Shown piece by piece: positions 7,611 through 15,986 of a stretch of 32,309 nt of DNA (positions are counted from its first letter, which is position 1; every line of letters begins with the position of its first letter). The stretch spans positions 1 to 32,309 of the forward strand of contig NZ_BDCK01000059.1 of assembly GCF_001613465.1 (NCBI RefSeq). The letters are read 5' to 3'. The DNA is from Nocardia niwae NBRC 108934 = DSM 45340 (GTDB lineage: Bacteria > Actinomycetota > Actinomycetes > Mycobacteriales > Mycobacteriaceae). Under the pieces are notes generated by a model. That model was not told the origin of the DNA. It saw only the letters and a list, made by a program, of their open reading frames with translations, and did not search any database. A program made the position numbers and the translations under genes.

Positions 7611-8131
7611 TCATCGGGTCGACGCGACTGGCCCCTACGACTGTTCGTGCCATACGCCAACGGGTCGGCGTGGTGTTCCAAGACCCCGACGATCAACTGT
7701 TCATGCCGACGGTCGGGCAAGATGTCGCGTTCGGGCCGTCCAATTTCGGGATACGTGGCGAGGAACTCGCCGAAAGCGTGCGCTTCGCACTGGCCGCGGT
7801 CGGGATGTCCGACCGGGCCGAACGCTCCCCGGCACGCCTGTCGATGGGCGAACGGCGCCGCGCCGCGCTCGCCACCGTCCTTGCCTGCCGCCCCGAGGTG
7901 CTGGTCCTCGACGAACCGGCGGCCAACCTGGACCCGGTCGCTCGACGGGAGCTCGCCGACATCCTGCTCACCCTGCCGACCACACTCGTCCCGGTGACCC
8001 ACGACCTGTCCTACGCCCAGCGCATCTGCGACCGGGCGGTGATCCTCGACAGCGGCCGCATCGTCGCGGACGGACCCATCGACGACATCCTCGGCGACGC
8101 CGCCTTGCACACCGAACACCGCCTCAGCTGA
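7611..8131 (+). pseudogene. 5'-truncated ECF-type (CbiO-like) ABC transporter ATPase
   Basis: About 173 residues of an energy-coupling-factor ATPase, the kind that powers cobalt, nickel or vitamin uptake. The Q-loop region VGVVFQDPDDQLFMPTV is present, as are the signature LSMGERRRAALA, Walker B VLVLDEPAANLDP and the switch His in VTHDLSYA. The first 70 or so residues, including the Walker A P-loop, are missing: the frame runs straight into the IS5-like fragment at about 7605-7612. A TTG at 7607 could start translation, but the product could not bind ATP normally. No CbiQ-type or substrate-binding partner adjoins it. I read it as the leftover of a metal transporter cut by an IS event. It lies only a few kb from a cobalamin riboswitch, which may be a hint of former function. 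Confidence 0.8.
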
Positions 8132-8555
8132 CCTCTGTGATCGCAGACCGTGTCGAGCTGGCGACCGCCGTCGTGCACGGCCGACCGACCGCTCGCCACC
8201 CCGGTATGTGATCACCAGACGGCGGAGACGTCGTGTTCGATCCGGAAGCAGTAAGCGGCGTCCGCTGCACAAGAAACTCCCTCCCGGGCGGCCGCAGTCC
8301 CGATCTCCTGAGGTAACGATTTCGCAAGTGCTCCGAGTACCGGCCGACGATTTCGGCAAAACGCGATCTTCAGAACTCGACCTGCAGCATGGCTCCGCGA
8401 AATATGTGTAATCTTCCATGTCGAGATTCGCTCCGATACGAACGTTGCGTCGCGCGTGATCACCGCTAGGGTCGGTCACAGTTCAGCAGCATCCACGATT
8501 TGTGCATACCACCGTCCGAAAAGGCTTTCACATCGATTCTGAATACGGAGGCGTT
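8132..8555. other. 424-bp stretch without a supported gene
   Basis: Only overlapping Arg-rich open frames are present, with no recognisable domains. GGAGG at 8547-8551 is the likely ribosome binding site of the next gene. The 5' part follows the truncated ATPase and may be decayed coding DNA from the lost transporter locus. Confidence 0.4.
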
Positions 8556-9296
8556 GTGGACTGGGAGATGTGGCAGCGTAGCTGGGATCAGCAGCAGCAG
8601 TTCTACCTTCCCGAACGCGAGGAGCGGTTCCGGGTGATGTTGAATGTCGTGGCGGCGGCGGTGGGGACCGCGCCTCGCGTACTGGACTTGGCCTGCGGCA
8701 CAGGCACTATCAGTCGGCGCCTGTTCGCACGGATGCCGGAGGCGCGGTCGGTCGGGGTCGATGTGGATCCGACGATGTTGGCGATCGCGCAAGGATCGTT
8801 CGAGGGGGATTCGCGTATCACATTCTTGACCGGGGATATCGCCGAGCCCAGTTGGATGGAAAGTTTGCTGGACGAGCCGTTCGATGCCGTGTTGACCGCG
8901 ACCTCGACGCATTGGATGAAAGCCGATCCGGTGATCCGGTTGTATGCCGACCTGGTCAAGCTGATTCGACCGGGCGGAGTGTTTCTCAACGCCGATCACA
9001 TGCCCGATCCGGATACTCCGATGCTCAATGCCATAGACAAGGTCATCCAGAACGCGCACCAGGAAAACGCCCGCGCCCATGGTGCACTGGATTGGGAACA
9101 GTGGTGGGCGACGGTAGCCCTCGACCCCGGCCTCGCGGGGCCGCATGCCGGAAGCCGAGCGATATTCGACCAGCACAGCGGCGGTGAAGAGCACCCGGTG
9201 ACCTGGCACTGCCGACAGCTGAGAGAGGCCGGATTCTTGGAGGCCGGTGTGGCGTGGCAGTCGATCAACGACGCGATGGTGGTCGCCATCAGGTGA
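8556..9296 (+). CDS. class I SAM-dependent methyltransferase
   Basis: About 246 residues with a Rossmann-type methyltransferase fold (Methyltransf_25/12-like). Motif I is VLDLACGTGTISRRL. The acidic end of strand 2 is VGVDVDPTML, followed by FLTGDIAEPSW, then FDAVLTATSTHWM and LVKLIRPGGVFLNADH, matching motifs II-IV. I chose GTG 8556, with GGAGG four bases upstream; the frame stays open to 8502 and ATG 8568 is another option. The substrate is unknown: no biosynthetic partner adjoins it, and the C-terminal lid (WEQWWATVALDPGL) resembles uncharacterised actinobacterial small-molecule methyltransferases. It converges with the CopZ pair on the other strand. Linkage to the RiPP cluster is possible but unsupported, because an IS scar lies between them. 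Confidence 0.8.
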   Translation: MDWEMWQRSWDQQQQFYLPEREERFRVMLNVVAAAVGTAPRVLDLACGTGTISRRLFARMPEARSVGVDVDPTMLAIAQGSFEGDSRITFLTGDIAEPSWMESLLDEPFDAVLTATSTHWMKADPVIRLYADLVKLIRPGGVFLNADHMPDPDTPMLNAIDKVIQNAHQENARAHGALDWEQWWATVALDPGLAGPHAGSRAIFDQHSGGEEHPVTWHCRQLREAGFLEAGVAWQSINDAMVVAIR

Positions 9297-9300
9297 CGAC

Positions 9301-9317
9301 GACCGGTCCGGCCGGTC
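9301..9317 (+). terminator. possible hairpin between convergent genes
   Basis: GACCGG-TCCGG-CCGGTC forms a six-pair GC stem with a five-base loop just after the methyltransferase stop. There is no T run, so it would be a weak or factor-assisted terminator. It lies where a bidirectional terminator is expected. Confidence 0.35.
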
Positions 9318-9376
9318 GCTGCCAAACCCGACCGGCGTGGTACCGATCGCTCTCGGTTACGACATCACCGTCGCAT

Positions 9377-9556
9377 CTATCGGACGTGCTCAGAGCCGTG
9401 TACCGATTCGCTGGGCGTGGCCGCATGATCCTGAACACCGGAAACAACAGCTCCGACCAGCCAGGCCACACCGAACACCACCCCGAGCAAGGCAAGGAAG
9501 ACCAGCACCTTCGCCGCAGCATGCGGACGAGCCGGCGTATGCCCGCGTTCAGGCAC
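9377..9556 (-). CDS. small single-span membrane protein downstream of copZ
   Basis: A 59-residue frame starting at GTG 9556 inside the end of the CopZ-like gene (eight-base overlap), so translation would be coupled. Residues 15-35 (VLVFLALLGVVFGVAWLVGAV) form one transmembrane helix; the tail ends in a His-containing stretch (VHGSEHVR). In actinobacterial copper loci a longer membrane-anchored protein with this kind of N-terminus often lies between copZ and copA. Here the frame ends after the anchor, so it may be a truncated relative. Codon use fits a real gene, but there is little to test. Confidence 0.45.
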   Translation of the reverse strand: MPERGHTPARPHAAAKVLVFLALLGVVFGVAWLVGAVVSGVQDHAATPSESVHGSEHVR

Positions 9557-9758
9557 CGACGAGTTCGTAACCGGCTCGGGCGATCGCGGTGCGGACCTGA
9601 TCGACGGACACCGGGGCACTGCTGCGGACGGTGACTCGGCCGTCGGCGACCTCGACCTCGACCGTGTCCACGCCATCGACCGCGGTCAGTTCCCTGGTGA
9701 CCGCTGCGGAGCAGTGCGCGCAGCTCATACCCGTCACCGTATACACCGACTCACTCAT
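9549..9758 (-). CDS. copZ: CopZ-like heavy-metal-associated (HMA) domain protein
   Basis: A 69-residue single-domain cytosolic metallochaperone. The metal site is GMSCAHC (Cys13 and Cys16) in a beta-alpha-beta-beta-alpha-beta ferredoxin-like fold; GVDTVEVEVADGRVTVRS and AGYELVG complete the expected strands. It is expected to carry Cu(I) to a P-type ATPase or a copper sensor. I chose ATG 9758, preceded by GGAAGG six bases upstream, over the GTG one codon earlier. No CopA ATPase or CsoR repressor lies next to it, so it must serve partners elsewhere or be a leftover of a larger copper locus. The next frame downstream overlaps its stop codon. Confidence 0.85.
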   Translation of the reverse strand: MSESVYTVTGMSCAHCSAAVTRELTAVDGVDTVEVEVADGRVTVRSSAPVSVDQVRTAIARAGYELVGA

Positions 9759-9904
9759 CACAAACCTTCCTGCAGCATCACACCGACTACGAAAGCCGGA
9801 ACCGACAAGCGAAGCGGTTCAAACAAATTGATGCGCCGGTGTCCCGCACCAGTATCCCATGAAGGCGCTCACCGTGCTGTTCACAGCCGATACAGGTTGC
9901 TACG

Positions 9905-10969
9905 GTGCACCGCGTGTTTTCGATGATGCGATCCGCGCGGATTCCGGCTGTGTTGAGCTCGGCTCTCTGCCTTGTGGTCTGCCTGGCCGGCTGCGGCGGT
10001 TCCCCCGAGACCGTCGAATCCCGGACGGAAACAATCTCGAGCCGGCCTGGGCCCACCAGCTATCCGCTCACCCTCGACAACTGCGGAGTGCGGGTCACCT
10101 TCGACAAAGCACCCACCAGGGCAGTCGCGTTGTATCAGGCTTCGAGCGAGATTCTGCTGTCGCTCGGTCTGGCCGATCGCATGGTCGGCACCTCGACCTG
10201 GTTCGACCCGGTCCTTCCCGCCCTGGCGGCCGACAATGCGAAAGTTCCCCGGCTCGCCGACAACGACCCGTCGCTGGAGGCCGTGCTCGCTACCGAACCC
10301 GACATCGTGACCTCGGCGAGCGCCCACACCTTCACGCCCGCGGTCGTCGCGGAACGCTCTCGCTTCGCCCAGCTGGGCATTCCCACCTATCAGTCGCCCT
10401 CGGTGTGCACCGGGGCGAAAGTCGTGGGTGAGATTGTCACCCGCACCGAGCCGCTCACCATCGACACGCTCTTTCAGGAGATCAGCGAATTGGCCCGGAT
10501 CTTCGACGTACAGCAACGCGGCGCGCAGCTCATCGATCAATTGAAATCGCGATTGGCCGCAGCCACGACCACACCCGCCGAACCCACGCCGACCGTGGCC
10601 TTTTGGTTCTCCGGTATCAAAGCGCCCTATATGGCCGGATGTTGTTCTGCCCCGGGCATGTACGCACGCCAAGTCGGTGTCCGCAACGTCTTCGCCGACC
10701 AACGCGAGGACTGGCCCGAGATCAACTGGGAGGCTGTCGTCGCCGCCGACCCCGATATCCTGGTCCTCGCCGATCTGAGCCGCCAGCGAGTCGACGGCGA
10801 TGCGCTCACCACCAAGATCACATTTCTCGAGTCGAATCCGGCCACCAGCCGAATGCGAGCGGTCCAGGGCAAGCGCTACGTCGTCATGACCGGCTCCGAA
10901 CTCGACCCAGGGATCCGCGAGATCGACGCCATCGAAAAGCTGGCCATTGGACTCACCTCAGCGCGCTGA
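9905..10969 (+). CDS. ABC transporter substrate-binding lipoprotein, copy 1
   Basis: A 354-residue periplasmic-binding protein of the siderophore/cobalamin class (PF01497). Its N-terminus has a lipoprotein signal with lipobox LAGC (Cys30), so the protein would be anchored outside the membrane. The mature part starts YPLTLDNCGVRVTFDKAP and ends in the long-helix, two-lobe pattern of BtuF/FecB proteins. Its closest style match is the family named putative F420-0 ABC transporter substrate-binding protein (TIGR03868-like), a name given by association. A cysteine pair in YMAGCC is shared with the paralogue at 11168. GTG 9905 or the Met codons at 9923/9926 may be the start; the ribosome binding site is weak. 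It is transcribed ahead of the riboswitch, so it has its own promoter in 9759-9904. Confidence 0.85.
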   Translation: MHRVFSMMRSARIPAVLSSALCLVVCLAGCGGSPETVESRTETISSRPGPTSYPLTLDNCGVRVTFDKAPTRAVALYQASSEILLSLGLADRMVGTSTWFDPVLPALAADNAKVPRLADNDPSLEAVLATEPDIVTSASAHTFTPAVVAERSRFAQLGIPTYQSPSVCTGAKVVGEIVTRTEPLTIDTLFQEISELARIFDVQQRGAQLIDQLKSRLAAATTTPAEPTPTVAFWFSGIKAPYMAGCCSAPGMYARQVGVRNVFADQREDWPEINWEAVVAADPDILVLADLSRQRVDGDALTTKITFLESNPATSRMRAVQGKRYVVMTGSELDPGIREIDAIEKLAIGLTSAR

Positions 10970-11007
10970 CACTGTTCCGCCTCGGCCGAACTTCGAAGTT
11001 CGTGCCC

Positions 11008-11116
11008 AGGTATCATCAGCGCAGCGATCGTCGAGGGAACACCGGTGTGAATCCGGGGCTGACGCGCAACGGTAACGGCCCGAGGGGGTCGAAGCCCGAT
11101 TACTCGATGATCGTCG
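11008..11116 (+). promoter_or_regulatory. cobalamin (AdoCbl-type) riboswitch
   Basis: The core reads GAGGGAACACCGGTGTGAAT then CCGGGGCTGACGCGCAACGG at 11033-11072, matching the B12-box class pattern GGGAA..CCGGTG.GAATCCGG.GCTG.CGCGCAAC.GT. AGCCCGA follows at about 11093. The closing helix can be drawn from ATCATC (11012-11017) and GATGAT (11106-11111). A second small hairpin GGCTC/GAGCC (11129-11145) ends just before the GAAGGAG ribosome binding site at 11151-11157, and no T run is seen, so control of translation rather than of transcription is likely. It lies directly upstream of the second binding-protein gene and should repress it and the downstream permease and ATPase genes when cobalamin is plentiful. 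Confidence 0.88.
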
Positions 11117-11167
11117 CACCACTTTCGAGGCTCCGCGGTCGAGCCCTGACGAAGGAGTTCACGCGCG

Positions 11168-12217
11168 ATGCGTCACGCCCTACGGCACCTCTGTGCCTTA
11201 TCGGTCCTCACCTCGACGCTGGCCATCGCCGGATGCACGACCCACGACTCCCACGTCAGCACCGCGGATGGTTCGCGCGACGGCTTTCCGCTCACCGTGC
11301 AGAACTGCGGACGCTCGGTCACCATCGACTCGCCACCGCGGCGGGCGGTCGCACTGAATCAGGGATCGACCGAAATCCTGCTGTCGCTCGGTTTGGCCGA
11401 CCGCCTCGTCGGCACCGCGACCTGGACCGACCCCGTTCGCGCCGACCTGGCCGACGCGAACGCGAAGGTGCCCCGGCTCGCCGACAACAAGCCCTCCCTC
11501 GAAGTCGTACTCGGCGCAGAGCCCGACTTCGTTTCCGCGTCCTTCGGCGGAACCCTGGGTCCCGGTGGCGTCGCCGATCGCGACCGCTTCGAGCAGTTGG
11601 GCGTCCCCACCTATCTGTCACCGACCGACTGCGATGGCAAGTCCGCGGTGAGTGTGAACTCCGACGGAGCGCGCACCGAACCGCTGCGCATCGAATCCGT
11701 CTACACCGAGATCCGGCAACTGGCAACGATCTTCGACGTGCAGGACCGGGGTGAGACCCTGATCACCTCGCTACAGCAACGCCTCGAGACGGCCACGGCC
11801 ACGGCCACGGCAAGATCACACGCAGGAACGACGATGGCGTTCTGGTTCTCCGACCTGCGCACGCCTTATATGGCCGGTTGCTGCGGCTCCTCCGGCATCA
11901 TCGCCAACGCGGTCGGCGCGAAGAACATCTTCGCCGACACCACCGACGAGTGGCCGCAGGTCAGCTGGGAGACGGTCGCCGACCGCGATCCGTCGGTGCT
12001 GGTGCTGGCCGACCTGAGTAGGCGGACCATCGACGGGGACGCACTCGACAGCAAAATTGCTTTCCTGCAGTCCAATCCGGTGACCTCGCGAATGACCGCG
12101 GTGCGGGAGAAGCGGTTCGTCGTGGTCAACGGCGCCGACCTGAACCCGTCTCTGCGCACGGTGGACGGCGTGGAGAAACTCGCCGCGGCGCTGGCGCAGT
12201 GGGGACCGGTCCGCTGA
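11168..12217 (+). CDS. ABC transporter substrate-binding lipoprotein, copy 2 (riboswitch-controlled)
   Basis: A 349-residue paralogue of the protein at 9905. The signal peptide carries lipobox AIAGC (Cys23). The mature chain begins FPLTVQNCGRSVTIDSPPRR and shares TEILLSLGLADR, KVPRLADN and PYMAGCC with copy 1. It starts at ATG 11168, with GAAGGAG ten bases upstream, immediately after the cobalamin riboswitch. The permease gene overlaps its end by 19 bases. Because the riboswitch controls this copy, its ligand is probably cobalamin or another corrinoid, even though the family is often named after coenzyme F420-0. It would capture ligand outside the cell and deliver it to the permease. Confidence 0.88.
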   Translation: MRHALRHLCALSVLTSTLAIAGCTTHDSHVSTADGSRDGFPLTVQNCGRSVTIDSPPRRAVALNQGSTEILLSLGLADRLVGTATWTDPVRADLADANAKVPRLADNKPSLEVVLGAEPDFVSASFGGTLGPGGVADRDRFEQLGVPTYLSPTDCDGKSAVSVNSDGARTEPLRIESVYTEIRQLATIFDVQDRGETLITSLQQRLETATATATARSHAGTTMAFWFSDLRTPYMAGCCGSSGIIANAVGAKNIFADTTDEWPQVSWETVADRDPSVLVLADLSRRTIDGDALDSKIAFLQSNPVTSRMTAVREKRFVVVNGADLNPSLRTVDGVEKLAAALAQWGPVR

Positions 12218-13251
12218 CCGGGCTCGCCCTGCGGCGCGGCGGCGCCGTCACAGCGGTCGGGCTGACCGCGGGTTGCGTGGTGCTGGTGGTCTCGATCGCG
12301 ATCGCCTTGACCATCGGACCGGCGAATCTGTCGGTAGGTGAGGTCTATGCGGTGGTGGGGGAGCATCTCGGATTCGGCCGTGCCGAGGTGAGCCGCATCA
12401 AGGACGGCATCGTGTGGGAGCTGCGGCTGCCCAGAACCCTGTTGGCCGCGGTGTGTGGAGCCGGGCTGGCGTTGTGCGGGACGATCCTGCAGTCGGTCCT
12501 GCGTAACCCACTCGCCGATCCGTTCGTTCTCGGTATCTCCTCGGGCGCTTCCACCGGCGCGGTGCTGGTCGCGGTGCTCGGGATCGGCGCGGGTTCGATC
12601 TCGCTGGCCGCCGGTGCTTTCGGCGGTGCGGTGGCCGCGTTCGCGCTGGTGCTGGTGCTGGCAGCGGCGGCAGGCGGTGGCACCGCGCGGATCGTGCTCG
12701 CCGGTGTCGCCGGAACTCAATTGTTCTCCGCTCTCACCTCATTCATCGTGGTTTCCAGTGCGGACGCCGAACAAACCCGCGGAGTGCTGTTCTGGCTGCT
12801 CGGTTCGCTCGCGGGCGCGGACTGGTCCGACGTGGCCGTGTGCACCACGGTGACCGGCATCGGCCTCGTGGTCTGTTTCAGCCGGGCGGCCGCTCTGGAC
12901 GCGTTCACCTTCGGCGCCGCGTCCGCCGCGTCGCTCGGCATCCCGGTGCGGGCGACCAGGGCACTACTGCTCGGAGTGACCGCGTTGACGACCGCGGCAC
13001 TGGTCAGCGCGGCAGGTGCGATCGGTTTTGTCGGGCTCGTGCTGCCCCACGCGGCCCGATTCCTGGTCGGGCCACGCCACAGCAGACTGCTGCCCACCGC
13101 CGTCGTCGCGGGTGCCGTGTTCACCGTCTGGGTCGATGTCGCGGCACGAACACTGTTCGCGCCCATCGAGATACCTGTCGGCGTCGCGACCGCGCTGATC
13201 GGCGTGCCTGCGTTCATCGTGCTGTTGCTGCGGAATCGAGCGATGGCATGA
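12199..13251 (+). CDS. FecCD/BtuC-type ABC transporter permease
   Basis: A 350-residue permease with about 9-10 membrane segments (PF01032). The family signature LRLPRTLLAAVCGAGLALCG is at about residues 75-95, and QSVLRNPLADPFVLGISSGA follows directly. GFVGLVLPHAARFLVGPRH, near residues 275-293, is the cytoplasmic coupling region that contacts the ATPase. Such permeases work as dimers for cobalamin, heme or ferric siderophores. GTG 12199 overlaps the upstream lipoprotein gene by 19 bases, and the stop overlaps the ATPase start as ATGA, so the three genes form one translationally coupled unit. With the riboswitch upstream, a corrinoid importer is the best reading. Confidence 0.9.
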   Translation: MGTGPLTGLALRRGGAVTAVGLTAGCVVLVVSIAIALTIGPANLSVGEVYAVVGEHLGFGRAEVSRIKDGIVWELRLPRTLLAAVCGAGLALCGTILQSVLRNPLADPFVLGISSGASTGAVLVAVLGIGAGSISLAAGAFGGAVAAFALVLVLAAAAGGGTARIVLAGVAGTQLFSALTSFIVVSSADAEQTRGVLFWLLGSLAGADWSDVAVCTTVTGIGLVVCFSRAAALDAFTFGAASAASLGIPVRATRALLLGVTALTTAALVSAAGAIGFVGLVLPHAARFLVGPRHSRLLPTAVVAGAVFTVWVDVAARTLFAPIEIPVGVATALIGVPAFIVLLLRNRAMA

Positions 13252-14072
13252 CCCTGCGTGCCGAGGAACTCCGCTGGACCCGCGGCGGTCATTTGATCCT
13301 CGACGGCATCACTGTCGAACCGGTCCAGGGAGAGACCATCGGTCTGCTCGGCCCCAACGGTTCAGGCAAGTCGTCGCTGTTGCGGCTGCTCAGCGGTATA
13401 GGCCGCCCCGACAGCGGCAGGGTGCTGCTCGACGACCGCGATATCGCGACGCTGCGCCGCAACCGGATCGCCCGACGCGTCGCGGTGGTGGACCAGCACG
13501 CTGACACCGAGGTCGACATCACGGTCGCCGACGTCGTGTCCCTCGGCCGGATCCCGCACCGCGGTGTCTTCGGTGGCGACGCGGCGGCGGACGCCGAAGC
13601 AGTACGACAAGCCCTGTCCCACACCGGCATGACCGACAAAGCGGGCGACCGCTGGCACACACTGTCCGGCGGCGAGCGCCAACGCACCCAGATCGCGCGG
13701 GCACTGGCCCAGCGACCGCGCGAATTACTGCTCGACGAACCGACCAACCACCTCGACATCCGCCACCAGCTCGACATCCTCGCCCTGGTCGCCGCTCTCC
13801 CGTTCACCAGCTACATCGCGTTGCACGACCTCAACCTCGCCGCGATGTTCTGCGACCGACTGCTGATCCTCGCCGAGGGCCGCATCGTCGCGATGGGCCG
13901 CCCCACCGAGGTCATCACCGCCGACCTGGTCGAACAGGTATATCGCGTGCGGGCACAGATCACCACCGACCCCGAGCACGGCTACCCGGTCGTGTCGTTT
14001 CGACCGAACCGCCCCGAAAAGCCGAGCAGGTCGGGCTCATCGCTTCCCGGTCACGTGCGCGCCCAGTGTTGA
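13248..14072 (+). CDS. FepC/BtuD-type ABC transporter ATP-binding protein
   Basis: A 274-residue ATPase. Walker A is GPNGSGKS at residues 35-42, the signature is LSGGERQRTQIARAL, Walker B is LLLDEPTNHLD and the switch His is in ALHDLNLA. RIPHRGVFGGDAAAD, after the Q-loop, is typical of ATPases paired with FecCD permeases. The start ATG 13248 lies in the ATGA overlap with the permease. It would drive uptake of the ligand bound by the lipoproteins. The last 25 residues (after VVSFRP) are Pro/Ser/Arg-rich and look like a variable tail. Nothing follows in the operon; the next DNA is a recombinase remnant. Confidence 0.92.
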   Translation: MTLRAEELRWTRGGHLILDGITVEPVQGETIGLLGPNGSGKSSLLRLLSGIGRPDSGRVLLDDRDIATLRRNRIARRVAVVDQHADTEVDITVADVVSLGRIPHRGVFGGDAAADAEAVRQALSHTGMTDKAGDRWHTLSGGERQRTQIARALAQRPRELLLDEPTNHLDIRHQLDILALVAALPFTSYIALHDLNLAAMFCDRLLILAEGRIVAMGRPTEVITADLVEQVYRVRAQITTDPEHGYPVVSFRPNRPEKPSRSGSSLPGHVRAQC

Positions 14073-14281
14073 CGACGGCGATCGTTCCTGCTTACCGCTG
14101 CAGGACAGACCAGACGAGTCTTCGACGCTGACAACGCGGTGCATTACCGCGGCCACCACGGCCAGCGAACCAGCTGCAACTACAAAGTCGACGGTGGGAA
14201 CGCGAACCGCCGGGAGGTCCAGCGCCAGGAAACCCGACGAACCTCTCTCGGCGGAATCAACACGTTATTGTCACTCATTCG

Positions 14282-15848
14282 ATGATGATGAGCATGCTCG
14301 GCGGGCTGAGTGAGTCCGAGCGCCAGCATGTGCAGCAGCGCACCCGCGCCAGCATGGACGCACAGGTCCTCAACGAAGGCCGACACCAGGGCGGTCGAGC
14401 ACCCTACGGGTATGTGGTTGTCGACGGTCCGCCGCACCCGAATCCGAACCGGGCGTCTGATGGACTGAAGCTTCGGATCCTGTCTCTCGATGTGAGCACC
14501 GCACCGGTGGTGCAACGGATCTTCCGTGACTACCTGGCGGGACGTGGCGATAAGGCGATCGCCATCGCTCTGAACCAGGCAGGTGTGCCGTGCCCGTCAG
14601 CGCATCGGCCGGAGCAGAACCGGCACCGTTCTCGAGATGGTTGGCAGGCCAGCACAGTGGCCGCGATTTTGCAGAATCCCCGCTACACCGGCTACGCCGT
14701 GTTCGGTCGATGGGCCAAGCACGAGGAACTTCTTGATCCCGACGATGCCGCTGCCGGGAACGTGGTGCGGTTCCGGAGGTCGCCGAATCATCGGATCGTG
14801 CGGTCGAAGAAGCCCGCGCACCCGGCCATTGTGTCGGTGCAAACGTTCACTGAAGCGCAGTTGCTTCGTAAGCGCCGAGCCGGCGTCAGCAACCAAGTGC
14901 GCGGGCGCCTCGAACGCACCAGACGGGACTCGCCACGCGAATACTTACTGCGGGGCTTGGTCCGTTGCGATGCCTGCGGTCGCAAGATGCAAGCCGGAGT
15001 GGTCAAGAGGCGTCATCTACTACCGCTGCCGCGCCAAGACGCTCGCACCGGGCAGCCCGGCGTTGGCCGAGCATCCACCGACAGTCAACCTGCGGGAAGA
15101 CATCATCTCTTCATCGATCGACCGGTGGTTGGCGACTCTTTTCGACCGCGCGCACCGCGACGCCACCGTCGCCAGTCTGCTCGCTGCCCAAGATTGCGAT
15201 GATCGCGTTGCAGAGCGGGCGAGTCTGCGACGGCGTATCGCCGACGCGGAGGCCCGGCTCGGGCGTCACCTCGCCGCCATCGAGGCTGGGGTGGAGCCGC
15301 AAGCGCTCGTCTCCGCGATGAACGCCGCTCAAGCAGACAAGGCTGCGGCTCAAGCGGAGTTGCAGAACATGCCGAATATCCCTCGACTGAGTGAAATAGA
15401 GATCCGCAAACTCATCAACTCACTCGGTGACATCGCCGCCGTCCTTGCCGCAGGTGCGCGATCGGACAAAGCGAACCTCTACCAGGCCCTACAACTGCAC
15501 ATAACGTATCGGCCCCGGCAACAGCTCGCTGTCGTCGGGGCCGATCCTGTGTTTAGCACTGGTGTCCGGAGGGGGAGTCGACCACTACGCACACGTGCTT
15601 CGTCAGCAGCAACTCCTGGTCGTGGAGTGAAGAGTCATAGCAGGTCGACGGGGCGAGTCCTTCTATGTCGTCTGACACCCGGTCGGCGGCCCGTCCGCTG
15701 GAAGACCTTGCGGATCCACTATCCGGTCCAGCTGGTCTTCCAGCGCTGCAGTTTCTGCAGAGGCCGGATCGGCCAGATACGAGGGCCGTGCCGGTGGTTC
15801 GCTCGCAGGCGTCGTGCGGCGTTCCCATGTGGGGCCCGAACGCCGTGA
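14282..15848 (+). pseudogene. serine recombinase, catalytic domain missing and frameshifted
   Basis: Remnant of a large serine recombinase (resolvase/invertase superfamily with Recombinase and zinc-ribbon domains). It starts within the long helix after the catalytic domain (MLGGLSESERQHVQQR). It continues with GGRAPYGYVVVDGPPHPNP, the DNA-binding Recombinase domain (QNPRYTGYAVFGRWAKHEEL), and a zinc ribbon beginning CDACGRKMQAGVV. At about 15008-15013 the frame changes: the zinc ribbon continues as GVIYYRCRAKTLAPG in another frame, followed by the coiled-coil segment (LRRRIADAEARLGRHLAAIE). The N-terminal 130 or so residues with the nucleophilic Ser are absent from the 200 bases upstream. Similarity fades near 15580, although the frame stays open to 15848. 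It cannot be an active recombinase. It may mark the edge of an old integrated element. Confidence 0.85.
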
Positions 15849-15931
15849 TCGAGGGAGTTTTGAACCTCGGGCTCAAGCTGTGTCAGCCATTTTCCAATGA
15901 AGATTCCGTTAGCAATACATGATGGACAGAT

Positions 15932-15955
15932 TGAACCGTCCTGGACCGTCTGGAG
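15932..15955 (+). repeat. left terminal inverted repeat of the IS3 element
   Basis: Begins TGAACCGTCCTGGA, identical over 14 bases to the complement of the right end, and ends TGGAG as the right end does (GTGGAG there). Confidence 0.85.
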
Positions 15956-15986
15956 GCTCCTGATACAGCAAGGGAGACTGTCAGTC

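Noticed and set aside
9762..9904. second cobalamin riboswitch before lipoprotein copy 1
   Set aside because: The conserved core present at 11033-11072 is absent here.
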